The notes beneath the pieces are model-generated. The model had not been told where the DNA came from. It did no database searches and worked only from the letters and a program-made list of their open reading frames with translations. Shown here in pieces: positions 56,122 to 64,000 of a stretch of DNA of 64,000 nt. The stretch lies in NCBI GenBank assembly GCA_016186625.1, contig JACPLG010000003.1, forward strand, positions 107,714 through 171,713, given 5' to 3'. This DNA comes from Candidatus Levyibacteriota bacterium. GTDB taxonomy: Bacteria; Patescibacteria; Microgenomatia; Levybacterales; UBA12049. The number at the start of each line of letters is the position of its first letter. Within the stretch, counting starts at the first letter, position 1. A program made the translations under genes and the position numbers.

Positions 56122-58731
56122 TCACTTTTGGGAGATTAAAAATTGGAACTCTTGATCTTCTTTAATTTGCGAAGATATTTTATCTTTTTCAATTGTTTGG
56201 AAACTATCCGGAAGATTGAAAGTTAAATCAAAAGGATAAGAGGTAAGTCCTGGTTGTTTATAAACTTTAATAGAGTAGTCAAAAGATTTTTGAGAGGAAG
56301 ATAGAGTATAAGGCAAATTATAAGTCAGACGAACTGTTTTTATATCTCCTGCAGGAACAATTAGAAGAAATCCAAAAATACTTTTATCCATTTCGTTTCT
56401 TTCTTTAACCTCAAGTCCTTGTGGAGGGCGAAAACTGGATGATTCAAAAAGCGCGGGATTTGTGACTGCTTTTTCTATTTCGGTTTTTTCACCGTCAATT
56501 TCTATAGAAGTTAATTTTGTTTGTTCTGGTAGAATTATTTGTAAATAGTTTTTGTAATCTCCGGAGACTTTTTTATCTTTACTGTTATTTTTATATGAAA
56601 TTGTAAGTGTAGAGGATAGAGTCCCTTTATCAGAAAGGATTACTTTTTTTGAAACGCTTCTTGAGACAAAGTAATTTATATTATTTTCTCCCAAATTTGT
56701 CTCTGAGAATCCAACATAATCATTAACTCTGTCATTTTTTTTACTTCTATTATCCCAAAGAGAGGGGGACCAGCCGTTTGCCGTAAGTATATTTTGATAA
56801 GAGGTATCAGGACTTGCAAAAAGTAAATGTTTTTGTCTAATTGATTTTCCCATTTGTTTGGTTAACGCAAAATATGGAATATTTTCTCTATTCTCGAGAT
56901 TTTTTCCTATGGCCTCTACTACAAGTGCTATAAAATCTTTTTTACCAAGAATTGAATTCTCAAGATTCACATCAATTAAATTATCTTTGGTTATTTTTTC
57001 TTCTGATACAATTACCGTACCAATTTCAGATAGAACGCTTTGTATCAATGAAAGATCAAGCGCAATGACTCCATCAACTTTCTCCTTGCTGGCTAAAAAA
57101 TAGAAATTAGAAACAGTGATTGCATTATTTACAAATTCCGCCTCAATGTTGCTGTTTTCAAAATTCAAATTTTTAAGTTTTGCATAGCGGCGCAGTACAA
57201 AGGGAGACTCAATTTCTGTTTCTAACCTCTCATTAAACCATGAGGACTCAAATGTCCTAAAATCCGAAATGTTGGCGTTTTTAACTCGTAAAATAGCAAA
57301 CGCCCTAATAATCCCTCCTCCGGGGCGAATACTGGTTTCATCCTGAAGTAAAACTAAATATGTTTTTTCTTTTTCAAATCCTAATATATCAGCAAGGATA
57401 TCTCCGGAATTGGAAAATAAATCAATAAAAGGAGTTAAATTAACATACTCCTCTGAAATATCATTTGGAAGGACTCCTTCGGCTTTTGTTTTTTGAATGA
57501 CAGATACTGCATTTTTCAATAAGTTTGATGCTTTTAAAAAGTCACTCTTAGGATCCCTGCTCTTGCCAGAGTAAATATCTTTAATTAAAAATGAGCCGTC
57601 AAGAAGACTTATGCCAGCCTCTGTTACCATCTGCCCTCCTCTAATTTTTTCCCTTATTTCTCTTGCATCATTTTCCATTCCTAAAAACTTTGCTTCCAAA
57701 ATTAGAGGCTGCGAGGTTTTAGCGGCTATCCCAAAAAATGTTTTGGAATTATTAATCTGCTTTTTTGATTTTTCAAAATCTCCCAGATTTGCCGATTTTC
57801 GTGCGCCAGCCATTTCTTTCTGTCCCAAAAAAACATATGAGGAAGTTGTCATAAGAGGAAGAAGTAACAAAAAAAGAAAAAATAAAAAAAGAGAAAGAAG
57901 CGGTTTTATAAAACTTCTTCTACCATCTTTGCCTATTACTTTAAGTTGTCTATCCTCAGAGCTTTCAAGTTCCAAATCTCTAATTTTGCCTTCTAAATCG
58001 TATTTGCTAATTGCGTGCTGTGCATTTGGCGGAATATAGATTTCTTTTTCTTTTTTCCCTTTTACAAAATCAACCTTAATATTTGGGTTTATTTTATAAA
58101 ATGTATTGGCAAGTGAAATGTCTGTTACTCCGTGGGGGTAAAAAAGTAAAATAATTTTCTGGGGAATTTCCAAGTATGACGCTTTAATAATAAGCTTAAT
58201 TGTATCGCTAAATGTAATCGGAAAACTTAGAGATAGCCCGTTTTCTTCTACTTCAATTTTTCCTGTTTTTCTTGCCTGCAATATAAATTTATTGATTTGG
58301 GCTTTCTGATCGAAGAATATGTTTTTATCAAAAAGGTCTCCGAAAATTAAAACTTTTGAATTAGAATAAGACTGGGTAATCTGATCAGAATGAGAAATGT
58401 CAACATTTCGCAAACTTCCTATGAAATAAAGTGGGCAGCTACTTTCTTTTGCTTTTTCTATAAACGAAAATGCCGATTCTCTTGTAACGCTGTGTCCGTC
58501 ATCAACTATAAAAATTTTTGAGTATCTGTTATCAGGAGCTTGAGGAATTCTTTTTTTAAAGGGGACGTAGATTATTTTCTCGTTTTTCTCAGAAAGCGGG
58601 TTAGGGGAAAGAAGTACTACTAAAAAATCCTTGGAAAATTGCCTAGCCAGTTCTTCTCCAACTGCGCCAATCTTATCAACTATTAAAATAGGGGTGTTAT
58701 TTTTGCTTGAGTCATGGACAGTAAGCTTCAT
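56122..58731 (-). CDS. DUF4012 large membrane-anchored surface protein
   Basis: 869 residues. The N-terminal 270 residues form a Rossmann-like nucleotide-sugar-epimerase-like part (ILIVDKIGAVGEELARQF, then IFIVDDGHSVTRESAF). One transmembrane helix is at about residues 278-298. After it comes the DUF4012 region with LVLLQDETSIRPGGGIIRAFAILRV, GVIALDLSLIQSVLSEIG and a beta-rich C-terminal domain (VRLTYNLPYTLSS). DUF4012 proteins are common in CPR and are associated with surface polysaccharides or adhesion. Function unknown. Confidence 0.85.
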   Translation of the reverse strand: MKLTVHDSSKNNTPILIVDKIGAVGEELARQFSKDFLVVLLSPNPLSEKNEKIIYVPFKKRIPQAPDNRYSKIFIVDDGHSVTRESAFSFIEKAKESSCPLYFIGSLRNVDISHSDQITQSYSNSKVLIFGDLFDKNIFFDQKAQINKFILQARKTGKIEVEENGLSLSFPITFSDTIKLIIKASYLEIPQKIILLFYPHGVTDISLANTFYKINPNIKVDFVKGKKEKEIYIPPNAQHAISKYDLEGKIRDLELESSEDRQLKVIGKDGRRSFIKPLLSLFLFFLFLLLLPLMTTSSYVFLGQKEMAGARKSANLGDFEKSKKQINNSKTFFGIAAKTSQPLILEAKFLGMENDAREIREKIRGGQMVTEAGISLLDGSFLIKDIYSGKSRDPKSDFLKASNLLKNAVSVIQKTKAEGVLPNDISEEYVNLTPFIDLFSNSGDILADILGFEKEKTYLVLLQDETSIRPGGGIIRAFAILRVKNANISDFRTFESSWFNERLETEIESPFVLRRYAKLKNLNFENSNIEAEFVNNAITVSNFYFLASKEKVDGVIALDLSLIQSVLSEIGTVIVSEEKITKDNLIDVNLENSILGKKDFIALVVEAIGKNLENRENIPYFALTKQMGKSIRQKHLLFASPDTSYQNILTANGWSPSLWDNRSKKNDRVNDYVGFSETNLGENNINYFVSRSVSKKVILSDKGTLSSTLTISYKNNSKDKKVSGDYKNYLQIILPEQTKLTSIEIDGEKTEIEKAVTNPALFESSSFRPPQGLEVKERNEMDKSIFGFLLIVPAGDIKTVRLTYNLPYTLSSSQKSFDYSIKVYKQPGLTSYPFDLTFNLPDSFQTIEKDKISSQIKEDQEFQFLISQK

Positions 58732-58988
58732 GTAAGTATATTAAATAGTAAAAAGAAAATATCCAGAATACTCAGATGATTACTCAGATTGCCGGAAGAA
58801 TCAGACAATCAGAGAATCAGCCTGCCCGCCAGTGCCCCTGGCCGCCTCGCTTCGCTTGGCGAGCGGGCTGGCAGGCATGGCAGGCGGGAGATCCGAAGCT
58901 CTGAAACACTGACGCTCTGAGAATATCTGGTTCACTGAGTTTTCCGAGTCCTCTGAATTCATATTTTTAATATTTTATATTTGATATT
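58732..58988. repeat. Word-repeat spacer containing a GC-rich REP element
   Basis: From about 58765 AT-rich words of the type TCAGAGAATCAG/AATCAGACAATC, then a GC-rich 68-bp hairpin block (58821-58888) starting CCTGCCCGCC and ending TGGCAGGCGGG with internal CTCGC/GCGAG pairing, then ACTGACGCTCTGAGAATATC-type words. The same GC-rich family occurs in the msrA relic at 31135. No gene. Confidence 0.65.
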
Positions 58989-59420
58989 TTATATACTTTC
59001 ATCTAGGGCTTGGTTCACAAGCTCGTCTGCTTTTCTATTTTTCTCTCTTGGAATATGTGAATAAAAAATTGGCAAACTTATTAAAGCTTCTTTTTGCCTA
59101 ATTTCAAAAATTAGACTCCTAAGGCTCGCGTTTTTAACCTTATAAAGCCCGTTTAGCTGAGATGAGGCTAAGTTGGAGTCCATAAAAACATTTATTCGTA
59201 AAAGTTTCGGAAGCTTTGGTCTATTTTCAATTATCCAACCAAGAGCCTCTAAGATTGCGCTGTATTCAGCTACGTTATTTGTCTGCCTTCCAATTCTTTT
59301 TCCTATAGAGTCAAGGACCTCATCCTGCTCGTTTGCAATATAAACTCCAATTGCCGAAGGGCCAGGATTGCCCCGAGCCCCCCCATCTGTATAAATATTA
59401 AGTGTTCTTGTTTGTTTCAT
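58989..59420 (-). CDS. Ribonuclease HI family protein
   Basis: About 143 residues from the ATG at 59420. LNIYTDGGARGNPGPSAIGVYI (first Asp), NNVAEYSAILEALGWI (Glu), VFMDSNLASSQLNG (second Asp) and SHIPREKNRKADELVNQAL (final Asp) give the full DEDD set of RNase H. The basic protrusion of E. coli RnhA is missing, as in RnhA-like Sto/YpdQ types. Removes RNA in RNA:DNA hybrids. Confidence 0.9.
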   Translation of the reverse strand: MKQTRTLNIYTDGGARGNPGPSAIGVYIANEQDEVLDSIGKRIGRQTNNVAEYSAILEALGWIIENRPKLPKLLRINVFMDSNLASSQLNGLYKVKNASLRSLIFEIRQKEALISLPIFYSHIPREKNRKADELVNQALDESI

Positions 59421-59432
59421 TTTCAAATTCAA

Positions 59433-59703
59433 TTCTTATAATTTTTATTCGGATTTTATTGGTATTTATTTCGCTTCTAAAAATTTTTTAAGGAAACTTT
59501 GCCTTTGAACGCACAATTCTGTAAATATTAAAGGATCGCAACTTAAAAGATATTGTACCACTCTTTCGGAAAACTCGGAATACTCGGTTGATCGGAATTT
59601 CAGAGTATCAGAGCTTCAGATGAATCAGATACTCCGATTTTCTGATTTTGCTGGCTGTCTGAGTTTTCTGAGTCTTCTGGAATTTGCAGCGTAGAAAGTT
59701 TGC
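59433..59703. repeat. Word-repeat spacer between jag and rnhA
   Basis: From about 59565: ACTCGGAATACTCGG, AGAGTATCAGAGCTTCAG, AGATACTCCGATTTTCTGATTTTGC and CTGAGTTTTCTGAGTC words in both orientations. The rest is AT-rich with nothing recognisable; a weak TATAAG may serve rnhA. No gene. Confidence 0.5.
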
Positions 59704-60153
59704 TTACCGGGGCTTGACTACCAGGGTTCTTTCTTTTCCTTCACCAACTGATTCCGAGACCACATCAGGATCATCCTGCAAATAAAGGTGGACTTCTCTT
59801 CTTTCCCAGGATTTGAGGTTAGGAAGATATACTTCTTGTCTTTCTCTTACGACTCTTTCTTTTGTTTGGGCTGCCAAATTTTTAAGATAGTCTGAGCGGT
59901 TTTTTTTGTAGTCTCCTACTTCTATGGAAACTCTTTTGAATTCCCCCAGTTTTTTAGCAAGCATTAGGGAAATTATAAGCTGCAGTGAATCAAGAGTATC
60001 TCCGTGGCGACCAATTATCAGACCTGGCTCATCTGATGAGATTACAAGATCTATTGACTCATCATTTTCCGTTACTTCAAAGGATTCCTTAATGCCTAAG
60101 TGGTCAAAAAGCTCTTTTATTAATTCTTCTGCAATTTTCTTATTTTCAGCCAT
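59704..60153 (-). CDS. jag: Jag/KhpB RNA-binding protein (KH + R3H)
   Basis: 149 residues. KH domain with the GxxG-like loop EPGLIIGRHGDTLDSLQLIISLML and R3H domain with KSWERREVHLYLQDDPDVVSESVGEGKERTLVV. The N-terminal Jag_N domain is absent. It partners with YidC/KhpA in RNA and cell-wall control. It overlaps yidC by 34 bp at the end of the rpmH operon. Confidence 0.93.
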   Translation of the reverse strand: MAENKKIAEELIKELFDHLGIKESFEVTENDESIDLVISSDEPGLIIGRHGDTLDSLQLIISLMLAKKLGEFKRVSIEVGDYKKNRSDYLKNLAAQTKERVVRERQEVYLPNLKSWERREVHLYLQDDPDVVSESVGEGKERTLVVKPR

Positions 60154-60926
60154 AAATCAGTTAATCCTCCCAAGCCCATGATTTTATATTGCTGAATGAT
60201 ACCAAAAATCGTAAACGTATTCCAGTATAGGGAAAGTCCTGTGGGAAGAGTAAAAGAGAAAAAGGCAATCATTGCCGGGAATATATAGGTGGCCTGGGAC
60301 TGAAAGACTGATGCAAAATCATCGCTTTTTTTAACACTTCCTGCGGGCTTACTTGCAAAAATCATTTTGGTCTGAAAAAACTGGAGAGCTCCAGTTACAA
60401 GCGGGATGGCAATAGCAATAACTGTCATCGAGGACAAAATTTGGGAAGGGCTCTGTCCTAGTGGGATTGTGAAGAAAGTTGATTCCCAGGCTTGCTCAAG
60501 TTTAAGCGGAGAAATTACAATTCCATTTATGTAGGAGACCAGTTCATTAGAGTTTTTGTGAACTATGTTATTAAGTACATTGTAAAGTCCAAAAATTACC
60601 GGCAGCTGGACAAGAGTTGGAAGACAACCGGCAGCCGGATTTACTCCGTGTTCTTTATAAAGCCTCATCGTTTCTTCCTGAAGTCTTTTTCTATCACCCT
60701 TATGCTTGTCTTTAAGATTTGATAAGTGCGGGGCAATATCTTGCATCTTTTTGGAGGCTTTTAATTGGGTTGTAATTAATGGGTAAAGAATAATTCGAAT
60801 AACAATTGTAAGTCCTATTATTGAGAATCCAAGAGGGTAGGGGATGCCAAGCAACAAAAGCCCTTGATAAATTGCGACGAGTACATTAATGATGGGATGC
60901 ACTATAACTGTATTAAAAATTTCCAT
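60120..60926 (-). CDS. yidC: Membrane protein insertase YidC/Oxa1
   Basis: 268 residues with five helices; the large periplasmic domain of Gram-negative YidC is missing. LGFSIIGLTIVIRIILYPLITTQLKASKKMQDI, then CLPTLVQLPVIFGLYNVL and IAFFSFTLPTGLSLYWNTFTIFGIIQQY. A positive residue (VIRI) in the hydrophilic groove is conserved. Inserts proteins into the inner membrane. Confidence 0.95.
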   Translation of the reverse strand: MEIFNTVIVHPIINVLVAIYQGLLLLGIPYPLGFSIIGLTIVIRIILYPLITTQLKASKKMQDIAPHLSNLKDKHKGDRKRLQEETMRLYKEHGVNPAAGCLPTLVQLPVIFGLYNVLNNIVHKNSNELVSYINGIVISPLKLEQAWESTFFTIPLGQSPSQILSSMTVIAIAIPLVTGALQFFQTKMIFASKPAGSVKKSDDFASVFQSQATYIFPAMIAFFSFTLPTGLSLYWNTFTIFGIIQQYKIMGLGGLTDLWLKIRKLQKN

Positions 60927-60932
60927 ATAAAT

Positions 60933-61175
60933 TTAGGCTGCCCTCCTGTCTTGTGAAGTTTTTGGGGGAGAGTAGAATGGTTGGCAGGCCGACAGGCGCA
61001 AGATACCTAGCCACATGCCTTTAATTAAACCTTTTTCTAAAATCATTCTTTTTGCGTATGAGGAGCAGGATTCTTCAAAACGGCAGAATTTGGCTGTTCC
61101 AAGTATTGATTTAAGGGCTACGGAAATAAATACTTGATAAAAGGTAATCGAGTTAAGTACTGTTGCTTTAATCAT
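60933..61175 (-). CDS. yidD: Membrane protein insertion efficiency factor YidD
   Basis: 80 residues. YQVFISVALKSILGTAKFCRFEESCSSYAKRMI and GMWLGILRLSACQPF with the three Cys are the YidD hallmark (usual form RYxPSCSxYA; here RFEESCSSYA). Overlaps rnpA by 8 bp. Confidence 0.9.
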   Translation of the reverse strand: MIKATVLNSITFYQVFISVALKSILGTAKFCRFEESCSSYAKRMILEKGLIKGMWLGILRLSACQPFYSPPKTSQDRRAA

Positions 61176-61500
61176 TTTTTATAAATCCTTGTTTTTTAAA
61201 AAGAATTGTAATTTCAAAAAGTATATCATTTCTTTCTGCTTCAATCGACTTTGGGTTGGGATAAAAAACAAAATCCCTGCCTTTTTCTATTTTATCAAAA
61301 ATTTCCTCAATGCAGGATCTTACTTTTCTCCTTAGCGAATTTCGCACGGTTGAGCGCTTATCAATTTTTTTTCCCACCACAAAAGCAAAGCGATTTATCC
61401 CTAAATTGTTTTTTGCCGTTTTTAAACTAAATAGGGAGGTATTAAAATTGTAAGGGCGAATTAATTTAACTTTTCCAAGTCTGTTTTCTTTCTTAAGCAT
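61168..61500 (-). CDS. rnpA: Ribonuclease P protein component
   Basis: 110 residues. The RNR motif is KKIDKRSTVRNSLRRKVRSCIEE with a preceding NRFAFVVG, and the C-terminal YPNPKSIEAERNDILFEI is compatible with RnpA. Cuts 5' leaders from pre-tRNA with the RNase P RNA, not found in this window. Its ATG overlaps the rpmH stop (TAATG). Confidence 0.93.
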   Translation of the reverse strand: MLKKENRLGKVKLIRPYNFNTSLFSLKTAKNNLGINRFAFVVGKKIDKRSTVRNSLRRKVRSCIEEIFDKIEKGRDFVFYPNPKSIEAERNDILFEITILFKKQGFIKND

Positions 61501-61634
61501 TAAACCGTAAGGCGATGTTTTTCCCTCTGCCTTCTTCTTTTTAAAACATTCCTACCGCTTTTGGTTTTGCCTCTTTTGATGAAGCCATGTTTTCTTGCTC
61601 TTTTTAATTTTTTTAATTTTCTGAATTTTGCCAC
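61500..61634 (-). CDS. rpmH: Ribosomal protein bL34
   Basis: 44 residues. The core RARKHGFIKRGKTKSGRNVL, then KRRRQREKHRLTV, is unmistakably L34. The usual N-terminal MKRTYQP is replaced by a Lys/Leu stretch (MAKFRKLKKLK), and the start codon is GTG. First gene of the rpmH-rnpA-yidD-yidC-jag operon, next to dnaA as in most bacteria. Its stop and the rnpA ATG overlap. Confidence 0.92.
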   Translation of the reverse strand: MAKFRKLKKLKRARKHGFIKRGKTKSGRNVLKRRRQREKHRLTV

Positions 61635-61830
61635 TCTAATTAGGGCGTAGGTCGTAGGGGATAGGTCGTAGTTCAAAATAACTACACGCTACACCCTATA
61701 CCCTAAACGCTAGACAACGATTATACCAAAAAATCTGTTTTCTCAAAACTGGTAAAAAAGGATATGGTAATATCTATTTTTGGAATATTGACAGGAGCTT
61801 ATCCCCATCTGTTAAACTTCATAGTTACCT
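61635..61830. promoter_or_regulatory. Divergent rpmH/dnaA promoter region with word repeats
   Basis: A TATAAT on the minus strand (61720-61725) is the likely rpmH operon -10, about 85 nt before the GTG. Between, GTCGTAGGGGATAGG and CTACACCCTATACCC-type words face each other and could pair. A TTGACA (61788-61793) may be the dnaA -35; TTATCCCCA (61799-61807) differs by one base from a DnaA box. Confidence 0.5.
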
Positions 61831-63174
61831 ATGACACAACTGGAAATTGAAAGCCTCTGGAAAAGGGCGCTGGGAGAAATTCAAACAGAAGTCTCGGGCG
61901 CAAACTTCATGACTCTTTTCAAAGCAACCTATCTTATCTCCTTGGAGGATAGTGTTGCCACAATTGCAGCACCGTCAACAATTGTTATTGATCTTATCAA
62001 TAAAAAATTTTACGATATTACCAAAAAAGTGCTTGACAAACACAGCGGATTTGACACAAAAATAATTTTTGTTCCAAGAGCTCCAGCCCAAACCACTGTC
62101 AAGGACCAAGGTCCTCTTTTTTCAGCCTCAGATTCAAAAAAAAACGTAGGACATTTGCCAAGGGTGCGCCCTGATTATACATTTCTAAATTTTGCAGTAT
62201 CAGAAACAAATCAGCTTGCGTTTGTTTCCTCTACCACCGTTGCCAAAAAACTCGGGAGCGCATATAATCCTCTTTTTATCTATGGCCCGGTAGGCGTTGG
62301 AAAAACGCATCTTATGCAAGCCGTAGCAAATGAGGTGTATGCAAAATATCCCGATAAAAAAATTTTATATATAACAAGCGAGGAGTTTACAAATGAGGTG
62401 GTTGAGGCAATAAGAACAAATGAGACGGGGAAAATGAAAAGGAGGTTTAGAGGCCTTGACCTTCTAATAATTGATGACATACAGTTTATTGCCGGCAAAG
62501 AAAGGGTGCAGGAAGAACTTTTCCACACCTTTAATATTTTGGTGGACGCCTCTTCTCAGGTAATTCTTTCATCCGATAGGCCTCCGACTGAGCTTCGAAA
62601 AGTTGAAAAAAGGCTTATTTCAAGATTTTCAGGAGGGCTTACTGTTGACATTCAAAGTCCGGGTTTTGAACTCCGGTGTGCAATACTTCTTACAAAAGCA
62701 AAGACGTTTAATTTTGATCTAAGTATTGAAACAGCAAAGGTTATTGCTGCAAAAACAGAGGACACAAGGCAACTTGAAGGACTATTGCTTCGGGTTATGA
62801 CCGAGTCTTCCTCCTCCCAAGAGGAGGTAAGTCCCACTCTTGCCCAAAAAGTTTTATCCACAAATGTTCCCAAGAGAACTTTTTATCCAGAAGAGGTGGT
62901 TTCGGCAATTTGTGAGTTTTATCAAATTAAAGAAACCCAGTTAAAAGGAACTAAAAGAGATGCAAAGCTGGTTAGGGCAAGACATGCGTGTATGTATATC
63001 TTAAAAAGGGAAGGAGGCCTTACTTATTCTGAAATCGGGAACATTTTAGGAGGAAGGGACCACACAACGGTAATTCATGGCGTTGGAAAAATTGAAGGCT
63101 TGCTTTCCCAAAACACTTACTCTGAGGAATCTTTGGGACTTAGGGTTTTACACACAAAGACTGTTGAAAACTAG
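61831..63174 (+). CDS. dnaA: Chromosomal replication initiator DnaA
   Basis: 447 residues. Domain I is short; Walker A YGPVGVGKTHLMQAVANEV, Walker B LLIIDDIQFIAGKERVQEELFHTFN, sensor region SSDRPPTELRKVEKRLISRFSGG, and domain IV RHACMYILKREGGLTYSEIGNILGGRDHTTVIHG (DnaA signature) are intact. Binds DnaA boxes and opens oriC. Followed by oriC-like boxes and dnaN. Confidence 0.97.
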   Translation: MTQLEIESLWKRALGEIQTEVSGANFMTLFKATYLISLEDSVATIAAPSTIVIDLINKKFYDITKKVLDKHSGFDTKIIFVPRAPAQTTVKDQGPLFSASDSKKNVGHLPRVRPDYTFLNFAVSETNQLAFVSSTTVAKKLGSAYNPLFIYGPVGVGKTHLMQAVANEVYAKYPDKKILYITSEEFTNEVVEAIRTNETGKMKRRFRGLDLLIIDDIQFIAGKERVQEELFHTFNILVDASSQVILSSDRPPTELRKVEKRLISRFSGGLTVDIQSPGFELRCAILLTKAKTFNFDLSIETAKVIAAKTEDTRQLEGLLLRVMTESSSSQEEVSPTLAQKVLSTNVPKRTFYPEEVVSAICEFYQIKETQLKGTKRDAKLVRARHACMYILKREGGLTYSEIGNILGGRDHTTVIHGVGKIEGLLSQNTYSEESLGLRVLHTKTVEN

Positions 63175-63321
63175 GTTTTTTTCCACGAAGTTTTTTTCTC
63201 TTATTAAATCCACACACAATCCACATGTTTTTTCAACAAGTTTTCCACATTTTTTTAGTGCCTGTGTCGTTGCTTTTTTCCACATATCCTCTTATACTAC
63301 TACAACTGCAAATATTAATAT
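63175..63321. other. oriC: Putative oriC: DnaA-box cluster between dnaA and dnaN
   Basis: Five same-strand DnaA-box-like sites: TTTTCCACG 63179-63187, AAATCCACA 63206-63214, CAATCCACA ending at 63225, TTTTCCACA 63241-63249 and 63276-63284. All share TCCAC. An AT-rich run (AATATTAATATATG) by dnaN could be the unwinding element. A TATACT (63293-63298) may be the dnaN -10. The place between dnaA and dnaN is the common bacterial origin site. Confidence 0.7.
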
Positions 63322-64000
63322 ATGTTTAAAGTCACGGTTTTAACCCAAAATTTAAAAACTGCTGTTTCTCTTGCTTCACATGCAGTTTCAAATAGAAGCC
63401 AACTTCCAATCCTTCTTAACTTTTTATTAGAGACGAAAGGAGGAGAACTCTATATAAGCGCAACAGACCTTGAAATAGGAATAAAAATAAAAACCCCTGC
63501 AAAAATAGAAAAAGAGGGCCAGGTGTGCGTAATGGCTAAAACCTTTCTTGACCTTATATCTAATATTGACCAAGAGAAAATAACTCTCACCCAAGAAGAA
63601 AAAATCCTTATTCTTGAAGGAAATAAAATTAAAACCAGGTTTCCCACAACACCCCCCGAAGACTTCCCTGCTCTTTATAAACAAAGAGGGGAGAAGCAGG
63701 CGGAATTCAAAAAAGAAGAATTTGACAGGCTGGTCCAAAGAATAGTCTTTTCTTCGGCCCAAGACTTGGGAAGACCGGCCCTATCGGGGGTTTTAATAAA
63801 AGGGGAGGGAGAAAAGTTAACAATTGTAGCAACAGACGGATACAGACTTTCTTTAAACCAGGGAATTTTGGAAGCAAAAAAGGGGAGCGGGGAGAGCTTG
63901 CTTGTTCCGGCAAGGGTTATAAGAGAAGTTGTGGGATTAAAACAAGGAGGAAAAACAATTGTTTTGTATACCTCAAAAGAAAACAATCAGGTTTTATTTG
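63322..64000 (+). CDS. dnaN: DNA polymerase III beta clamp DnaN (3' end outside the window)
   Basis: The ATG at 63322 opens a frame running off the right edge; about 226 residues are seen. Domain I: FKVTVLTQNLKTAVSLASHAVSNRSQLPILLNFLL, ISATDLEIGIKIKTP; domain II: RIVFSSAQDLGRPALSGVLIKGEG and ATDGYRLSLNQG. The sliding clamp for replication. The third domain lies beyond the window. Confidence 0.96.
   Translation, partial: MFKVTVLTQNLKTAVSLASHAVSNRSQLPILLNFLLETKGGELYISATDLEIGIKIKTPAKIEKEGQVCVMAKTFLDLISNIDQEKITLTQEEKILILEGNKIKTRFPTTPPEDFPALYKQRGEKQAEFKKEEFDRLVQRIVFSSAQDLGRPALSGVLIKGEGEKLTIVATDGYRLSLNQGILEAKKGSGESLLVPARVIREVVGLKQGGKTIVLYTSKENNQVLF

Noticed and set aside
1..64000. tRNA, rRNA, tmRNA, RNase P RNA or riboswitch genes
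   Set aside because: I examined gene-free stretches of more than 100 bp by eye and found no cloverleaf or recognisable conserved RNA core. A covariance-model search (Infernal/tRNAscan) would be decisive.

Overview
The window looks like a chromosomal contig from a Candidate Phyla Radiation (Patescibacteria) bacterium, most likely of the Microgenomates group. This is inferred from AT-rich compact DNA, short overlapping operons, CPR-typical families (DUF5667, DUF4012, DUF5676, DUF305, VIT1, a stand-alone LbH protein) and many leaderless promoters in which TATAAT sits exactly 6 nt before the start codon. TGA is used as a normal stop, so this is not the recoded Gracilibacteria/Absconditabacteria code. 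No rRNA, tRNA, CRISPR or transposase gene was recognised.

Layout. 0-2 kb: an orphan membrane protein, a peroxiredoxin-like protein and a slipin. 2-4.4 kb: a small accessory island of three toxin-antitoxin modules (PIN/RHH, BrnT-like/CopG-like, HicAB) whose borders carry six same-orientation copies of TGCTATAATTGCCCC. 4.4-6.2 kb: two orphan membrane proteins and a wHTH plus HEPN-like protein. 6.5-13.9 kb: secreted subtilase, DUF5667 protein, MltG, PurH, peptide deformylase, a beta-lactamase-fold hydrolase and an ImmA/IrrE peptidase.

13.9-28 kb is a metal and thiol-redox island. Reading on the minus strand it holds: an ArsR-YHS regulator heading a seven-gene operon (DUF1573, Cys-rich protein, CcdA, DUF305, DUF5676, CopB-type ATPase); an ArsR regulator, a six-codon MCPNCG leader ORF and mercuric reductase; a BlaI/BlaR1-like pair; and a DsbA operon with a CSACN membrane protein, a CCCKC protein and a His-rich HWH protein. 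The blaI and dsbA promoters carry the same 17-bp BlaI/CopY-type operator. A DipZ-like CcdA-thioredoxin fusion lies beyond on the plus strand. A further ArsR-led redox operon (thioredoxin, DUF3179, UBP zinc finger, glutaredoxin) is at 43.5-45.9 kb, and DsbB is at 35.2 kb.

28-43 kb: hydrolase, MsrA, a glycosidase, a graveyard of gene relics (30.8-31.2 kb), LbH/HAD/YvcK, VIT1, DsbB, YjbQ, the dnaG-rpoD operon, purA-HAD-purB and transaldolase. With purH these purine genes cover AICAR to IMP to AMP. 46-59 kb: ComM, a second beta-lactamase-fold protein, ruvC-ruvA-ruvB, rplY, a valS with an inserted ASCH-like domain, a DUF475/TerC protein, DUF4012 and RNase H. 59.7-64 kb: the replication-origin neighbourhood jag-yidC-yidD-rnpA-rpmH (minus) | dnaA-oriC-dnaN (plus, dnaN cut by the window end).

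A recurring theme is short repeats: REP-like GC-rich hairpins, degenerate word repeats in intergenic gaps, and repeat-derived in-frame insertions inside merA, ruvC, the 3' end of valS and an msrA relic.
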